A DNA stretch of 36,462 nt from an uncultured Collinsella sp. (lineage in GTDB: Bacteria > Actinomycetota > Coriobacteriia > Coriobacteriales > Coriobacteriaceae): contig CABVDJ010000022.1 of the NCBI GenBank assembly GCA_902497025.1, positions 1-36,462 of the forward strand. The letters are read 5' to 3'. The notes beneath the pieces are model-generated. The model did no database searches. It saw only the letters and a program-made list of their open reading frames with translations, and was not told where the DNA came from. The stretch's first letter is position 1, and every line of letters starts with the position of its first letter. Position numbers and translations under genes: made by a program. This document shows positions 7,091 to 15,428 of this stretch, piece after piece.

Positions 7091-7493
7091 GCCTCTCCTC
7101 TCTATCGTGTTGGCGTCCCGTCTGGGGGTCGTGGCTGGCGATTGCCGGGCGACCCTTCGAAAGGGACATGACATGCAGCCCCTATAATACCGCGAAATGC
7201 ACGGAATATTCGGCGAACGGCTCAGTTTTCGTAGCGAGAAGTTCGGAAGTTTTAATTGAAACGGTTTAACTTGATGTTCTGTGGTCGTGAACTTCCGTAG
7301 AGGGGGTCCGTCTTGGGCAAGCTTTTGGTCGGCTCTTGTAAGTGTTGCAGGGATTGACCTGTTGCAACAGTGCCGTTCGCCGCCTGTTTGCTGCCTTTGG
7401 CCGTGCATCGCAGTTGTTTTGCGTGAATGTTTTGATGGCACGCTTCAATCGTGTTGTATTGGATGGTAAGTAGATCCCGGTGAAGGGAGTGCC
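7091..7493. other. 403-bp intergenic region between divergent genes
   Basis: This spacer should hold the promoters of the NifU-like operon (-) and of the RAYT gene (+). A TATAAT (+) / TATTATA (-) box lies at 7182-7190, but no convincing -35 element accompanies it in either direction. A perfect 12-bp palindrome CTGTTGCAACAG sits at 7359-7370. An AT-rich stretch around 7240-7275 is the other landmark. No gene is seen. Confidence 0.4.
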
Positions 7494-8306
7494 ATGCAGC
7501 GCGTTTGGAGAACGGTTACCGGCTTTTACCATGTCTGTGCCCGCGGTACGGGCAAGCGGCTCATCTTTGAGGGCGATGACGACCGGTGGGAGTTTTTGGA
7601 GCTGATGCGCAAGTGCTGCCGCGAGGAGGGCGTGACGGTTATCGCCTGGTGCCTTATGGGCAATCACGTGCATTTGGTGCTTGCAGATTACGAGGACAGG
7701 ATGAGCGCGGCGATGCACCGTCTGCTTTTGACGTACGCGCGGCGGTTCAATAAACGCACGGGGCGCACAGGCCATCTGTTCCAGAACCGTTTTGACCGGC
7801 GTTCGCTCGATACCGATTGGCAGGTGATGGAGGCTATTCGCTCCGTACACGCCGATCCGCAGGAGGTGGGCATCAGTCTCATTGAGCGTTATCCCTGGAG
7901 CAGCTTTGCGGAGCATTTGTGCGCTTACGACGGTGACGCGGCCGATGTCGCGAGGGGATTTTCTGATCCTTCTTGCGTGCTTGAGCTTTTTGGTTCTGCC
8001 GAGGGCTTTATTGCCTATTCGCTTTCGACGCCCGCGGGCAGTGAGCCAGCGCTGTGCGATATGAAAGAGACAGAGTGGGAACGCCACGCCTTTGCCGGCA
8101 AGATGGCGAAGAGCCTCGGGGTTCCGCTCCACGGGGTTAAAGCCGCGCCGTCGGCGCAGCGCAATATCGTCATTCTTGGATTGCACGATGCCGGTTTTAC
8201 GGTGCGTCAGATTGAGCGATATACGGGGATTGGCAAAAGTACCGCCTCTCGTATAGTGCGCGCCCGCGCGCGAACGGCGATGCGGGCTGGCGGAAACGTG
8301 ATGTAG
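7494..8306 (+). CDS. REP-associated-type (RAYT) Y1 transposase
   Basis: The 270-residue protein is a HUH/Y1 single-strand transposase of the TnpA-REP type. It has an N-terminal FYHVCARG, the metal-binding HVH at residues 58-60 in WCLMGNHVHLVL, and the likely nucleophile Tyr81 in LLLTYARRFNKRTGRTGHLF. The FQNRFDRRSL and YPWSSF patterns are typical of RAYTs. The C-terminal part (about 200-260) adds a helix-turn-helix (RQIERYTGIGKSTASRIVRA). RAYTs act on short palindromic REP repeats and are usually single-copy, domesticated genes. GAAGGGAGTGCC precedes the ATG. All key residues are present. No flanking REP pair is obvious. Confidence 0.85.
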   Translation: MQRVWRTVTGFYHVCARGTGKRLIFEGDDDRWEFLELMRKCCREEGVTVIAWCLMGNHVHLVLADYEDRMSAAMHRLLLTYARRFNKRTGRTGHLFQNRFDRRSLDTDWQVMEAIRSVHADPQEVGISLIERYPWSSFAEHLCAYDGDAADVARGFSDPSCVLELFGSAEGFIAYSLSTPAGSEPALCDMKETEWERHAFAGKMAKSLGVPLHGVKAAPSAQRNIVILGLHDAGFTVRQIERYTGIGKSTASRIVRARARTAMRAGGNVM

Positions 8307-8904
8307 GGTCGCCTGTTCACCGCAGCTGGGGTCGTCCATACGCCGCAACCAGCGTTCAAAAGCTTGGTACGGTAACTGCACTTCTTAATATGCATAGAAA
8401 AATCGCCATCTTGCATATAATAACGGCTCGGTCCGGGTTTGCCCGTGCCTACCCCCGTCTGCGCCGTGCAAAAAACGGAGTTTTCAGCATCGTGTTGCTG
8501 TCGGCACCGCCGCAATCTTGCAACATACGGGTCCCGAAGCTATTGATTCCCGCCGTTGCGCCCCCGAAGCGCGTGCCTGCGTCCCGTCAGACCGCGATGC
8601 TTGTTCTAAAACACAATATATATGCGCCTAAAGACGTTGATTAACGCTTTCGATGCGTATACACACAGCTTGGCGTGCTGAATACTCGCAAAAATGCACG
8701 CCGCTCCCTATGGGACCCGTCTGCAGCAGGCGCGAAGCGAGTCGGAGCTTCGCAGAACGGGGCTTGGCGCATTGCTTGGCGGGCCCGGGGCCCTGCCGCA
8801 GGCCTTTGGTGCTGTGGAAAACGCCCGTGCTCGCGTCTGGCTGTGTGGCAAATGTCAGACGGGGCGCCGGACGCGCGGACTTTGTGCATCTGTGCTCATT
8901 AGGT
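8307..8904. other. ~600-bp noncoding stretch
   Basis: No frame with a ribosome site or recognisable product was found on either strand. Landmarks are a CATATAATAA box (+) at about 8412-8421, the motif GCAAAAAACGGAGTTTTCAG at about 8468, an AT-rich patch CACAATATATATGC (8612-8626), and GC-rich small inverted repeats at 8728-8800. The lack of any tmRNA, RNase P or SRP signature argues against those RNAs. Confidence 0.4.
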
Positions 8905-8934
8905 AAAAACAGAGCCGCCCGTATCGGGCGGCTC
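8905..8934 (-). terminator. terminator of the suf operon
   Basis: On the - strand a perfect 10-bp stem (GAGCCGCCCG paired with CGGGCGGCTC) with a 3-base loop is followed by TGTTTTT. It lies 33 bases beyond the sufU stop and would close the whole operon. Confidence 0.88.
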
Positions 8935-8966
8935 GGCAATCAAAAACCTTGGATTCGGGGCATAAA

Positions 8967-9401
8967 CTACTGGTTAGCTTGCCCCTCGAGCATGCCGTCG
9001 AGGGTGCGCCAGGCGAGCTCGGCGCATTTGACGCGGGCGGGCATGTGCGAGATGTCCTGGAGCTGGGCGGCTTCGTCCAGGTCTTCCAGGTCTTCCTCGG
9101 AGAGCTGCTCGCCGCGGATCATGGCGAGGAAGAGCTCTGCCAGGCGGTGAGCTTCCTCGACGGTCTCGCCGGTGATGAGGTCGGCCATGATGTCGGCGCT
9201 GGCCTGGCTGATGGCGCAGCCGTGGCCGGTAAAGGAGGCCTCCTCGATCACGCCGTTCTCGACGCGCAGCTGCAAGGTGAGCTCGTCGCCGCAGCTGGGG
9301 TTGATGCCGTCGTGCTCGTGCGTGGGAGCATCCATCTCGTATTTATAGTCGGGGTGCGAGTTGTGCTCCATAAATGTGGTGGAGGTGTACAGATTACCCA
9401 T
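8967..9401 (-). CDS. sufU: SufU, zinc-dependent sulfur acceptor/scaffold for SufS
   Basis: The 144-residue product (ATG at 9401) has the SufU metal site: Cys37 and Asp39 in NPSCGDEL, Cys62 in GHGCAISQASA and Cys126 in ARVKCAELAW. The insert between Cys62 and Cys126 is the longer one that sets SufU apart from IscU. In Bacillus-type systems SufU accepts persulfide sulfur from SufS and passes it to SufBCD. The start codon overlaps the end of sufS by 8 bases, which implies coupled translation. It is the last gene of the operon and is followed by a terminator. Confidence 0.92.
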   Translation of the reverse strand: MGNLYTSTTFMEHNSHPDYKYEMDAPTHEHDGINPSCGDELTLQLRVENGVIEEASFTGHGCAISQASADIMADLITGETVEEAHRLAELFLAMIRGEQLSEEDLEDLDEAAQLQDISHMPARVKCAELAWRTLDGMLEGQANQ

Positions 9402-10719
9402 TGAACGTGCTCCAAACGTGATGCAGGCCGGCGATGAACTTGTCGATGTCGGCCTTGTCGTTGTAGAAGGCCACGCTGGCGCGGCAGCAGGCAAGGTTCT
9501 CGACGCCCAGCCAGGTGAGCAGCGGCTGCGCGCAGTGGTGACCGGCGCGGATGCAGACGCCGTCCATGTCCATGATGCTCGCGACGTCGTGCGGGTGGAT
9601 GCCCTTGACGTTAAAGCTCACAACGCCGTGGTGGTTGTCCCAATAGATGGAGCCGATGATCTGGACAAAGTCGAGCTGCATGAGCTCACCCATCAGGTAG
9701 TGGACGAGTGCCTGCTCGCGGGCCTGGATGTTCTCGTAACCCACCGTGTTGACCAGGTAATCAAGGGCGGCTCCCGTGGCGAAGATGCCGGCGGCGTCCT
9801 GCGTGCCGGCCTCGAACTTCTCGGGGACGGGCGCCCAGACGGCGTCCTGCTCGGTGACAGAGTCGATCATTTCGCCGCCGGTGAGCATGGGCGGCATGGC
9901 GTTGAGCAGGTCCATCTTGCCCCACAGCACGCCGATGCCCATGGGGCCCATGGCCTTGTGTGCGCTAAAGGCAAAGAAGTCGGCTCCCAGGTCGGCCACA
10001 TCGACCGGCATGTGCGGCAGCGACTGCGCGCCGTCGACGACCAGATAGCCGCCGTACTTGTGGACGAGCTTGCCGAGGTTCTTGACCGGGTTCTCGACGC
10101 CTAGCACGTTGGAGACCTGTCCCACGGCCAGAATCTTGGTCTTGGGACCAACCTTGGCAAGAACCTCCTCGGTGGTGAGCTGGCCGGTCTTAGTGGGGTA
10201 GAGGTAGACGAGCTTGGCGCCGGTTTCGCGGCAGACCTGCTGCCACGGGATTAGGTTGGAGTGGTGCTCCATGATGGTGATGACGACCTCGTCGCCGGGC
10301 TCGAGCACCGTGGGCGCAAAGCTCTTGGCGACCAGGTTGAGCGACTCGCTCGTGTTGCGGGTGAAGACGACCTCGTTGGCCTGGGGAGCGCCGATGACGT
10401 CAGCGATCTGCTGGCGCACCTTCGCGATGGCATCGGTGGCCTCGACGGACAGCGAGTACAGGCCACGCAGGGGGTTGGCGTTCATGCGCTGATAGAAGTC
10501 GCGTTCGGCGTCGAGCACACAGGCAGGGCGCTGCGCGGTGGCGGCGCTATCGAGGAAGGCGATCTCGGGGTGCTGCTGGAACAGCGGGAACTGGCCCTTG
10601 TAGGGGTTGGTCTCGATGTCCACAGTGGGCCAGCCGCGCGAAGCCTCGTCGCTGGCGTCGAGCTCCATGGGCTCGGGGGCGGTGCAGGTATCGCATTTAA
10701 CGTGCTCGGTGTCGATCAT
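9394..10719 (-). CDS. sufS: SufS-type cysteine desulfurase
   Basis: This 441-residue, PLP-dependent class V enzyme takes sulfur from cysteine for iron-sulfur cluster assembly. The PLP lysine is Lys255 in FSAHKAMGPMGIG. The catalytic cysteine is Cys396 in RAGHHCAQP. The VDGAQSLPHM and MEHHSNLIPWQ segments are typical. It is about 30 residues longer than many SufS proteins because of an N-terminal extension with a CxxC pair (Cys9 and Cys12). The start overlaps the sufD stop (ATGA). No SufE is present; the SufU encoded next is the expected sulfur acceptor. Confidence 0.93.
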   Translation of the reverse strand: MIDTEHVKCDTCTAPEPMELDASDEASRGWPTVDIETNPYKGQFPLFQQHPEIAFLDSAATAQRPACVLDAERDFYQRMNANPLRGLYSLSVEATDAIAKVRQQIADVIGAPQANEVVFTRNTSESLNLVAKSFAPTVLEPGDEVVITIMEHHSNLIPWQQVCRETGAKLVYLYPTKTGQLTTEEVLAKVGPKTKILAVGQVSNVLGVENPVKNLGKLVHKYGGYLVVDGAQSLPHMPVDVADLGADFFAFSAHKAMGPMGIGVLWGKMDLLNAMPPMLTGGEMIDSVTEQDAVWAPVPEKFEAGTQDAAGIFATGAALDYLVNTVGYENIQAREQALVHYLMGELMQLDFVQIIGSIYWDNHHGVVSFNVKGIHPHDVASIMDMDGVCIRAGHHCAQPLLTWLGVENLACCRASVAFYNDKADIDKFIAGLHHVWSTFNG

Positions 10720-11987
10720 GCGAGCTCCTCTTCAAAGTTATCGATCAGGTTGTTGCCCAGGCGGACGACGGCGGCGCGGGTGCGCTCGTCGGTGGCGGAA
10801 AGTGCGGCGTCCTCCAGCTTGGCGCGGACGAACAGGTCCTCGACGGCGTTTTGGTCAAGGCCACGGCAGGCGAGGTAGAACAGTTGCTCGTCGCGGACGT
10901 GGCCGATGGTGGCTCCGTGGTTGCCGGCGACGTCGTCCTCGTCGCAGAGAATGACGGGAACGGTCTTGTTGTCGACACCCTTGTTGGCCAAAAGCACCGT
11001 CTCACGCTCGGTGCCGGTTGCACCCTTGCAGCCGTGCACGAGGTCGATGGTGCCGCGGTAGACCTTCTTGGACGTGCCGGTCAGCACGCCGTTGGCGTCG
11101 ATCTCGCACTCGGTCTTGCGACCGCGGTGGCGCAGCTCGTAGTTAAAGTCGCGCACCTGCTCTCGGGCGCCCAGGTAGTCAGTATCGATGGTGACCTTGG
11201 CGGTATCGCCCAGCAGGTCGCCGGCAAGGCCGGTGGCGCTGGCGCCGGCACCCAGGACGGTGTGCTGCACGTTGACGCGCGCGCCCTCGTCCAGGAACAG
11301 GCCGGTGTCGTCGAGCGCGATCCAGCTATCGTCGAGCGTTTGCGTGCAGGTCACGTTGACGGTGGCGTACTCGTGGGCGCACACGCGTAGCGCGGAGCTC
11401 ACGACGCCTTGGCCGGCAACGGGGGAGTCCAGGGCAATCTGCAGGTCGAGCGTTGCCTGCGGACGGGCGACGACATCGATGGCGGCGATGGCCGCGGCAG
11501 CGTCGACGCCACTCACGCGCGCGGTAACCGTGGCGTGCTTGTATGCGGGTACATCGATGACGATGCGCTTGGTAGCGTGCTCGGCCAAGTAGGCGTAGGC
11601 AGCCTCGCCCATGCCGGTTTCGAAGGCCTCAGCGGGGGAGAGTTCCTCCTCGAGCTTGATGGCGCCGGCCTGGTAGATGGAGGTGGCGGGCACGTCGAGC
11701 TCGGTCTCGGGCGTGATGCGGGCGCGGTCGCCAGCATCACCGGGGGCGGAGGCACGGCGCTCGGGGAAGCGCTCGGCCATGGCGTCCATGGCGGTATCGA
11801 AGGCGTCGACCGTGCCAGCAAACTGCGCATCCAAGCCCTCAACCTCAATGGTCTCGGCGGGAGCGGCGGCAAGCTCGTCAGAGAGCTCGAGCTTGGTCTG
11901 GTTCATCTTGAGCCAACCCCAAGTGGCAGCCGGCATCGCATTGACCTGCTCAAGGGTGGTAGCAGCGGTGTTCGTGGTCTGTTTCAT
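10716..11987 (-). CDS. sufD: SufD, Fe-S cluster assembly scaffold subunit
   Basis: The 423-residue product is the SufD partner of the SufBC2D scaffold. The N-terminal half is diverse. The C-terminal beta-helix half keeps the SufB/SufD pattern, including GRKTECEIDANGVLTGTSKKVYRGTID, NKTVPVILCDEDDVAGNHGA and HVRDEQLFYLACRGLDQNAVEDL. In SufD the conserved His of GNHGATIG contributes to cluster assembly at the SufB-SufD interface. Translation is coupled to sufB (TAATG overlap at 11987). The gene looks complete, with sufB and sufS as immediate neighbours. Confidence 0.9.
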   Translation of the reverse strand: MKQTTNTAATTLEQVNAMPAATWGWLKMNQTKLELSDELAAAPAETIEVEGLDAQFAGTVDAFDTAMDAMAERFPERRASAPGDAGDRARITPETELDVPATSIYQAGAIKLEEELSPAEAFETGMGEAAYAYLAEHATKRIVIDVPAYKHATVTARVSGVDAAAAIAAIDVVARPQATLDLQIALDSPVAGQGVVSSALRVCAHEYATVNVTCTQTLDDSWIALDDTGLFLDEGARVNVQHTVLGAGASATGLAGDLLGDTAKVTIDTDYLGAREQVRDFNYELRHRGRKTECEIDANGVLTGTSKKVYRGTIDLVHGCKGATGTERETVLLANKGVDNKTVPVILCDEDDVAGNHGATIGHVRDEQLFYLACRGLDQNAVEDLFVRAKLEDAALSATDERTRAAVVRLGNNLIDNFEEELA

Positions 11988-13399
11988 TATCCGATCGCTC
12001 CTTCCATCTCGAGCTTGATCAGGTTGTTCATTTCGACGGCGTACTCAAGCGGCAGCTCCTTGGAGATCGGGTTGGCAAAGCCGTTGACGATCATGGTACG
12101 GGCCTCTTCCTCCGAGATACCGCGGCTCATCAGGTAGAACACCTTGTCGTCGCCGATGCGGCCGATGGTGGCCTCGTGGCCGATGTCGACGTTCTTGGCG
12201 CGGATGTCCATGGCCGGAATAGTGTCGGAGCGGCTCTGGTCGTCGAGCATCAGCGACTGGCAGCTCACGGTTGCCTTGGAGCCCTCGGCCTTGGGCGTGG
12301 CCACGATGGAGCTGCGGAAGGTCTGGATGCCGCCGCTCTTGGAGATGCCCTTGGTCTCGACGGTCGCCGAGGTCTCGGGCGCGTTGAGCACGACCTTGCA
12401 GCCGGTGTCGAGGTTCTGGCCGGCGCCGGCGAAGGTGATGCCGGTAAAGCTCGAGCGGGCGCGGCGGCCGTTGAGCACGCTCATGGGGTAGAGGTAGCCC
12501 ACGTGGCTGCCGAAGGAGCCGCTGATCCACTCGATGTCGCCGTCCTCGTCCACGCGCGCACGCTTGGTGTTGAGGTTGTACATATTCTTGGACCAGTTCT
12601 CGATAGTCGAGTAGCGCAGGTGCGCACGCTTGCCCACAAAGAGCTCCACAGCGCCGGCGTGGAGGTTGGCCACGTTGTACTTGGGCGCGGAGCAACCCTC
12701 GATAAAGTGCAGGTCGGCGTCGTCCTCTACGATGATGAGCGTGTGCTCAAATTGGCCGGCGCCCTTGGCGTTAAGGCGGAAGTAGCTTTGCAGCGGGAAG
12801 TCCAACTTGGTGCCCTTGGGTACGTAGACAAACGAGCCGCCCGACCATACGGCGCCGTGCAGGGCCGCAAACTTGTGGTCGGTGGGCGGGATGAGCGTCA
12901 TAAACTTCTCGTGGATGAGCGGCTCCCACCGCGGGTCGTGTAGGGCCTCCTCAATGCCGGAGTAGACGATGCCCATCTTGGACGCCGTGTCCTGCATGTT
13001 GTGGTAGACCAGCTCGGAGTCGTACTGCGCGCCGACGCCTGCCAGGTAGCTGCGCTCGGCCTCGGGGATGCCCAGGCGCTCAAAGGTGTTCTTGATGTCG
13101 TCGGGCACCGACTCCCAGTCGTGCTTTTGGTCGGTGTTGGGCTTGACGTAGGTGACGATGTTGTCCATGTCCAGGCCCTCGATGGAGGGACCCCACGTCG
13201 GGTCGGGGAAGCGGTTGAAGATCTCGAGGGACTTGAGGCGCAGGTCGAGCATCCACTGTGGCTCGTCCTTCTTGGCGCTGATCTCGCGCACGATGTCGGG
13301 CGTGATGCCGGCGTCGAGGCGCTCGAATCCCTCCTCGCCATAGGTGAAGTCGTAGAGGCTGCGGTCGATGTCCGCGACCTCGGTGCGGTTCTTGGTCAT
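11987..13399 (-). CDS. sufB: SufB, Fe-S cluster scaffold protein
   Basis: The 470-residue protein is the best conserved Suf component. It has the N-terminal part with WMLDLRLKSLEIFNRF, the LHFIEGCSAP and YSTIENWSKNMYNLNTKR segments, and the long beta-helix core with SFTGITFAGAGQNLDTGCKV. The C-terminal IGHEATIGRIGDDKVFYLMS region closes it. With SufC and SufD it forms the ATP-dependent scaffold on which clusters are built in the cytoplasm. It starts 12 bases after the sufC stop and overlaps sufD by one base. Length and motifs are normal. Confidence 0.95.
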   Translation of the reverse strand: MTKNRTEVADIDRSLYDFTYGEEGFERLDAGITPDIVREISAKKDEPQWMLDLRLKSLEIFNRFPDPTWGPSIEGLDMDNIVTYVKPNTDQKHDWESVPDDIKNTFERLGIPEAERSYLAGVGAQYDSELVYHNMQDTASKMGIVYSGIEEALHDPRWEPLIHEKFMTLIPPTDHKFAALHGAVWSGGSFVYVPKGTKLDFPLQSYFRLNAKGAGQFEHTLIIVEDDADLHFIEGCSAPKYNVANLHAGAVELFVGKRAHLRYSTIENWSKNMYNLNTKRARVDEDGDIEWISGSFGSHVGYLYPMSVLNGRRARSSFTGITFAGAGQNLDTGCKVVLNAPETSATVETKGISKSGGIQTFRSSIVATPKAEGSKATVSCQSLMLDDQSRSDTIPAMDIRAKNVDIGHEATIGRIGDDKVFYLMSRGISEEEARTMIVNGFANPISKELPLEYAVEMNNLIKLEMEGAIG

Positions 13400-13411
13400 T
13401 GCGTCGCCCCT

Positions 13412-14212
13412 TTACGCCTGCTGCTCGGCAGCGGCGGCTTCGGCCTGGGCACGCTGCTCGGCGGCCTCGCGCTCGAAGGTCTCAAAGCCGTTCTTGTCGA
13501 TCCAGGGGATGAGCGAGGCGTCGTCCTCGCGCACGATGTGGCCCTTGACCATTACGTGGACGCGGTCGACATCCAGGTGCTCCAGGATGCGTGTGTTGTG
13601 CGTGATGATGAGCATGGAGCCGTCGCAGCTCTTGCGGTAGGCGTCCATGCCGTGGCTGACGGTGGAAAGCGCGTCGACGTCCAGGCCCGAGTCGGTCTCG
13701 TCGAGGATGGCGAGTTTGGGCTGCAGCAGCAGGAGCTGGAGCATTTCGACCTTCTTCTTCTCGCCGCCCGAGAAGCCCACGCCCAGCTCGCGGTTGAGAT
13801 AGGCGGTATCCATGTTGAGCTCGGCCGCGAGCTCCTTGACGCGACGGCGGAACTCCTTGCCCTTCATCATCAGGCCGGGGCGGCCGGCGATGCTGGCGCG
13901 CAAAAAGCTCGACAGCGGCACGCCCGGGATCTCGACCGGGGCCTGGAAGCTCAGGAACAGGCCGGCGCGCGAACGCTTGTCGGTGGTGAGCTCGGTGATG
14001 TCCTGGCCGTCAAAGACGATACGGCCGTCGTTGACCGTGTAGACGGGGTCGCCCATGACCAGGTGACCGAGGGTGGACTTGCCGGCGCCGTTGGGTCCCA
14101 TCAGCACGTGGGTCTCGCCGGCGGCGACGTTGAGGTTGACGTTGTGGAGGATGGTCTTCTCGTCCACGGAGGCGGTCAGACCTTCGATGGAAAGCAGCGG
14201 ATTTGCGCTCAT
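13412..14212 (-). CDS. sufC: SufC, ABC-type ATPase of the Suf scaffold
   Basis: I place the start at 14212 (MSANPLLSIEGL), which is preceded by GAGAGGG at good spacing. An ATG at 14242 has no ribosome site. The 266-residue soluble ABC ATPase has Walker A GPNGAGKST (about residues 39-47), signature GFSGGEKKKVEM, and Walker B with its catalytic Glu in LAILDETDSGLD, which shows the SufC-type ETDSGLD. It drives conformational change of SufB-SufD. The Ala/Glu/Gln-rich tail beyond residue ~245 is an extension. It is the first gene of the operon, 225 bases from the divergent Rrf2 gene. Confidence 0.94.
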   Translation of the reverse strand: MSANPLLSIEGLTASVDEKTILHNVNLNVAAGETHVLMGPNGAGKSTLGHLVMGDPVYTVNDGRIVFDGQDITELTTDKRSRAGLFLSFQAPVEIPGVPLSSFLRASIAGRPGLMMKGKEFRRRVKELAAELNMDTAYLNRELGVGFSGGEKKKVEMLQLLLLQPKLAILDETDSGLDVDALSTVSHGMDAYRKSCDGSMLIITHNTRILEHLDVDRVHVMVKGHIVREDDASLIPWIDKNGFETFEREAAEQRAQAEAAAAEQQA

Positions 14213-14341
14213 GCTGTCCCTCTCTGTATATGGTGTACTCATAGGTGTACTAAACCCTAGGAATCTTCTCGGAATAAAGTTACTATGGGTTCGGCGTTAG
14301 TCAAGGGAAAACCCGACTAATCCACTCGACTTTTCAAATTC

Positions 14342-14372
14342 TGGGACAAAATAACCTGTTGTGTTTGTCCCA
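14342..14372. promoter_or_regulatory. inverted repeat O1, candidate operator of the suf regulator
   Basis: TGGGACAAA and TTTGTCCCA form perfect 9-bp arms separated by 13 bases (31 bp overall). The site lies in the sufC-rrf2 divergent spacer and matches O2, 44 bp downstream. Possible suf promoter elements (TTGACT, about 14320 on the - strand) lie between O1 and sufC. Confidence 0.6.
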
Positions 14373-14385
14373 TTTACTTAAGATT

Positions 14386-14416
14386 TGGGACAAACAAACC
14401 TGGTTATGTTGTCCCA
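14386..14416. promoter_or_regulatory. inverted repeat O2, second candidate operator
   Basis: TGGGACAA and TTGTCCCA form 8-bp arms in a 31-bp site that also shares an internal AACCTG with O1. It ends 20 bases before the ATG of the Rrf2 gene, so occupancy would be expected to block that gene's own transcription. Confidence 0.6.
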
Positions 14417-14436
14417 GATGCGATGGGAGGGTAGGT

Positions 14437-14868
14437 ATGCTCATTTCTTCCAAGGGCCGCTATGCCCTCCGGTTAATGATCTATATCGCGGCGCTGGGCG
14501 ACGCCGAGGGCAAGATTGCCTTGCGCGAGGTTGCCGACCGCGAGCATATCTCGCAAAAGTATCTGGAGCAGCTGGTTCGTCCGCTTATGAAGGCGGGCCT
14601 GCTTAAGAGCGTGCGCGGCAAGGGCGGCGGCTACATGATGGCCAAGGACCCGGCCGAGGTGCGTGCCGGCGACATCCTGCGTGCCGTCGAGGGCAGCACG
14701 GCTCCGGTGGCGTGCGACGGCATCGACAACAGTTGCGCCCGCAGCGATCTGTGCTCGACCGTCAAGTTCTGGCGCGGTCTGGACGACGTGATCGAAAAGT
14801 ACGTCGACGGCGTGACGTTGGCCGACCTGGCCGCCGTCCCCGAAATCAACTTTGACATTAAGCTGTAG
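14437..14868 (+). CDS. Rrf2/IscR-family [2Fe-2S] transcription regulator of the suf operon
   Basis: The 143-residue protein starts MLISSKGRYALRLMIYIA, the classic Rrf2 winged-helix start. The recognition region is ISQKYLEQLVRPLMKAGLL, and the wing is VRGKGGGYMMAKDP. Three cysteines (Cys93, Cys100, Cys106) lie where IscR binds its [2Fe-2S] cluster. It should therefore sense cluster supply and adjust suf expression; the direction of control is inferred. The start is fixed by GGGAGGG just upstream. It diverges from sufC, and two inverted repeats fill the spacer. The next gene, a HepT-like frame, begins 12 bases after its stop and may be co-transcribed. Confidence 0.9.
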   Translation: MLISSKGRYALRLMIYIAALGDAEGKIALREVADREHISQKYLEQLVRPLMKAGLLKSVRGKGGGYMMAKDPAEVRAGDILRAVEGSTAPVACDGIDNSCARSDLCSTVKFWRGLDDVIEKYVDGVTLADLAAVPEINFDIKL

Positions 14869-14880
14869 GGGCTGGCTTTC

Positions 14881-15300
14881 GTGAAGTCGTACGAAGCCTT
14901 TGATTCGCGTCTGGCACTGCTAGAGACAGCTCGATTCCAAGATTTCGACAACGACTATGTTGTCTCCGGATGTGCGTATATCTATGAGCAGGTTTTCGGT
15001 ATCTCAATTACGCTCCTTAAGCGTCTGCTCGAGTATGAGGGCGCCACGCTTGCCGCGTCGGGGTCTCCTCGTGCCATCTTGAAGGAGTCGTACCGATTCT
15101 ACGACTTTATTGATGAGGCGGCCTGGCTAGATATGCTCAGAGACCGCAATACGAACGTTCATATCTATGACAATAAGTTGGCACAGGATTTGATCAAACA
15201 CATCTTGAGCGTCTATATCCCCGCTTTCTGTCGGTTGAGAGACGGGCTGATGGATCGTTACGGCGAGCTTCTTCTGGTACCTGACGACCAGTTTGTTTAA
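14881..15300 (+). CDS. HepT/HI0074-like HEPN protein without its nucleotidyltransferase partner
   Basis: The 139-residue product fits the HI0074 'nucleotidyltransferase substrate-binding' family, now known as HepT-type HEPN toxins. It has YEQVFGISITLLKRLLEYEG, SPRAILKESYRF, AAWLDMLRDRN and a C-terminal helix. The RNase motif R-x4-H-x-Y is present as Arg89, His94, Tyr96. HepT proteins cleave RNA and are silenced by an adjacent MntA-type nucleotidyltransferase that AMPylates the motif tyrosine; no such gene lies on either side. A GTG start with a modest ribosome site follows the Rrf2 stop by 12 bases. It could be a solitary relic, or a protein using a distant antitoxin. Confidence 0.75.
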   Translation: MKSYEAFDSRLALLETARFQDFDNDYVVSGCAYIYEQVFGISITLLKRLLEYEGATLAASGSPRAILKESYRFYDFIDEAAWLDMLRDRNTNVHIYDNKLAQDLIKHILSVYIPAFCRLRDGLMDRYGELLLVPDDQFV

Positions 15301-15428
15301 TTCCTTAAGATTTCGCGGAGGGTTGTTGCCGTTTACCGAGGGGTTGTTGTGCAACAACGGGCGAGCTGCAATACTTACTCTTATCTTTGCAAACTGCACT
15401 TTAACTACACCAATGCAGGGAGGATCTT

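Noticed and set aside
7266..8381. 371-codon open frame on the - strand
   Set aside because: Antisense to the RAYT gene; basic, low-information composition and no ribosome site.
8307..8904. tmRNA, RNase P or SRP RNA in the long noncoding stretch
   Set aside because: None of the conserved cores of these RNAs could be found on either strand.
13001..14260. 419-codon open frame on the + strand
   Set aside because: Antisense to sufC and sufB, which have unmistakable motifs.
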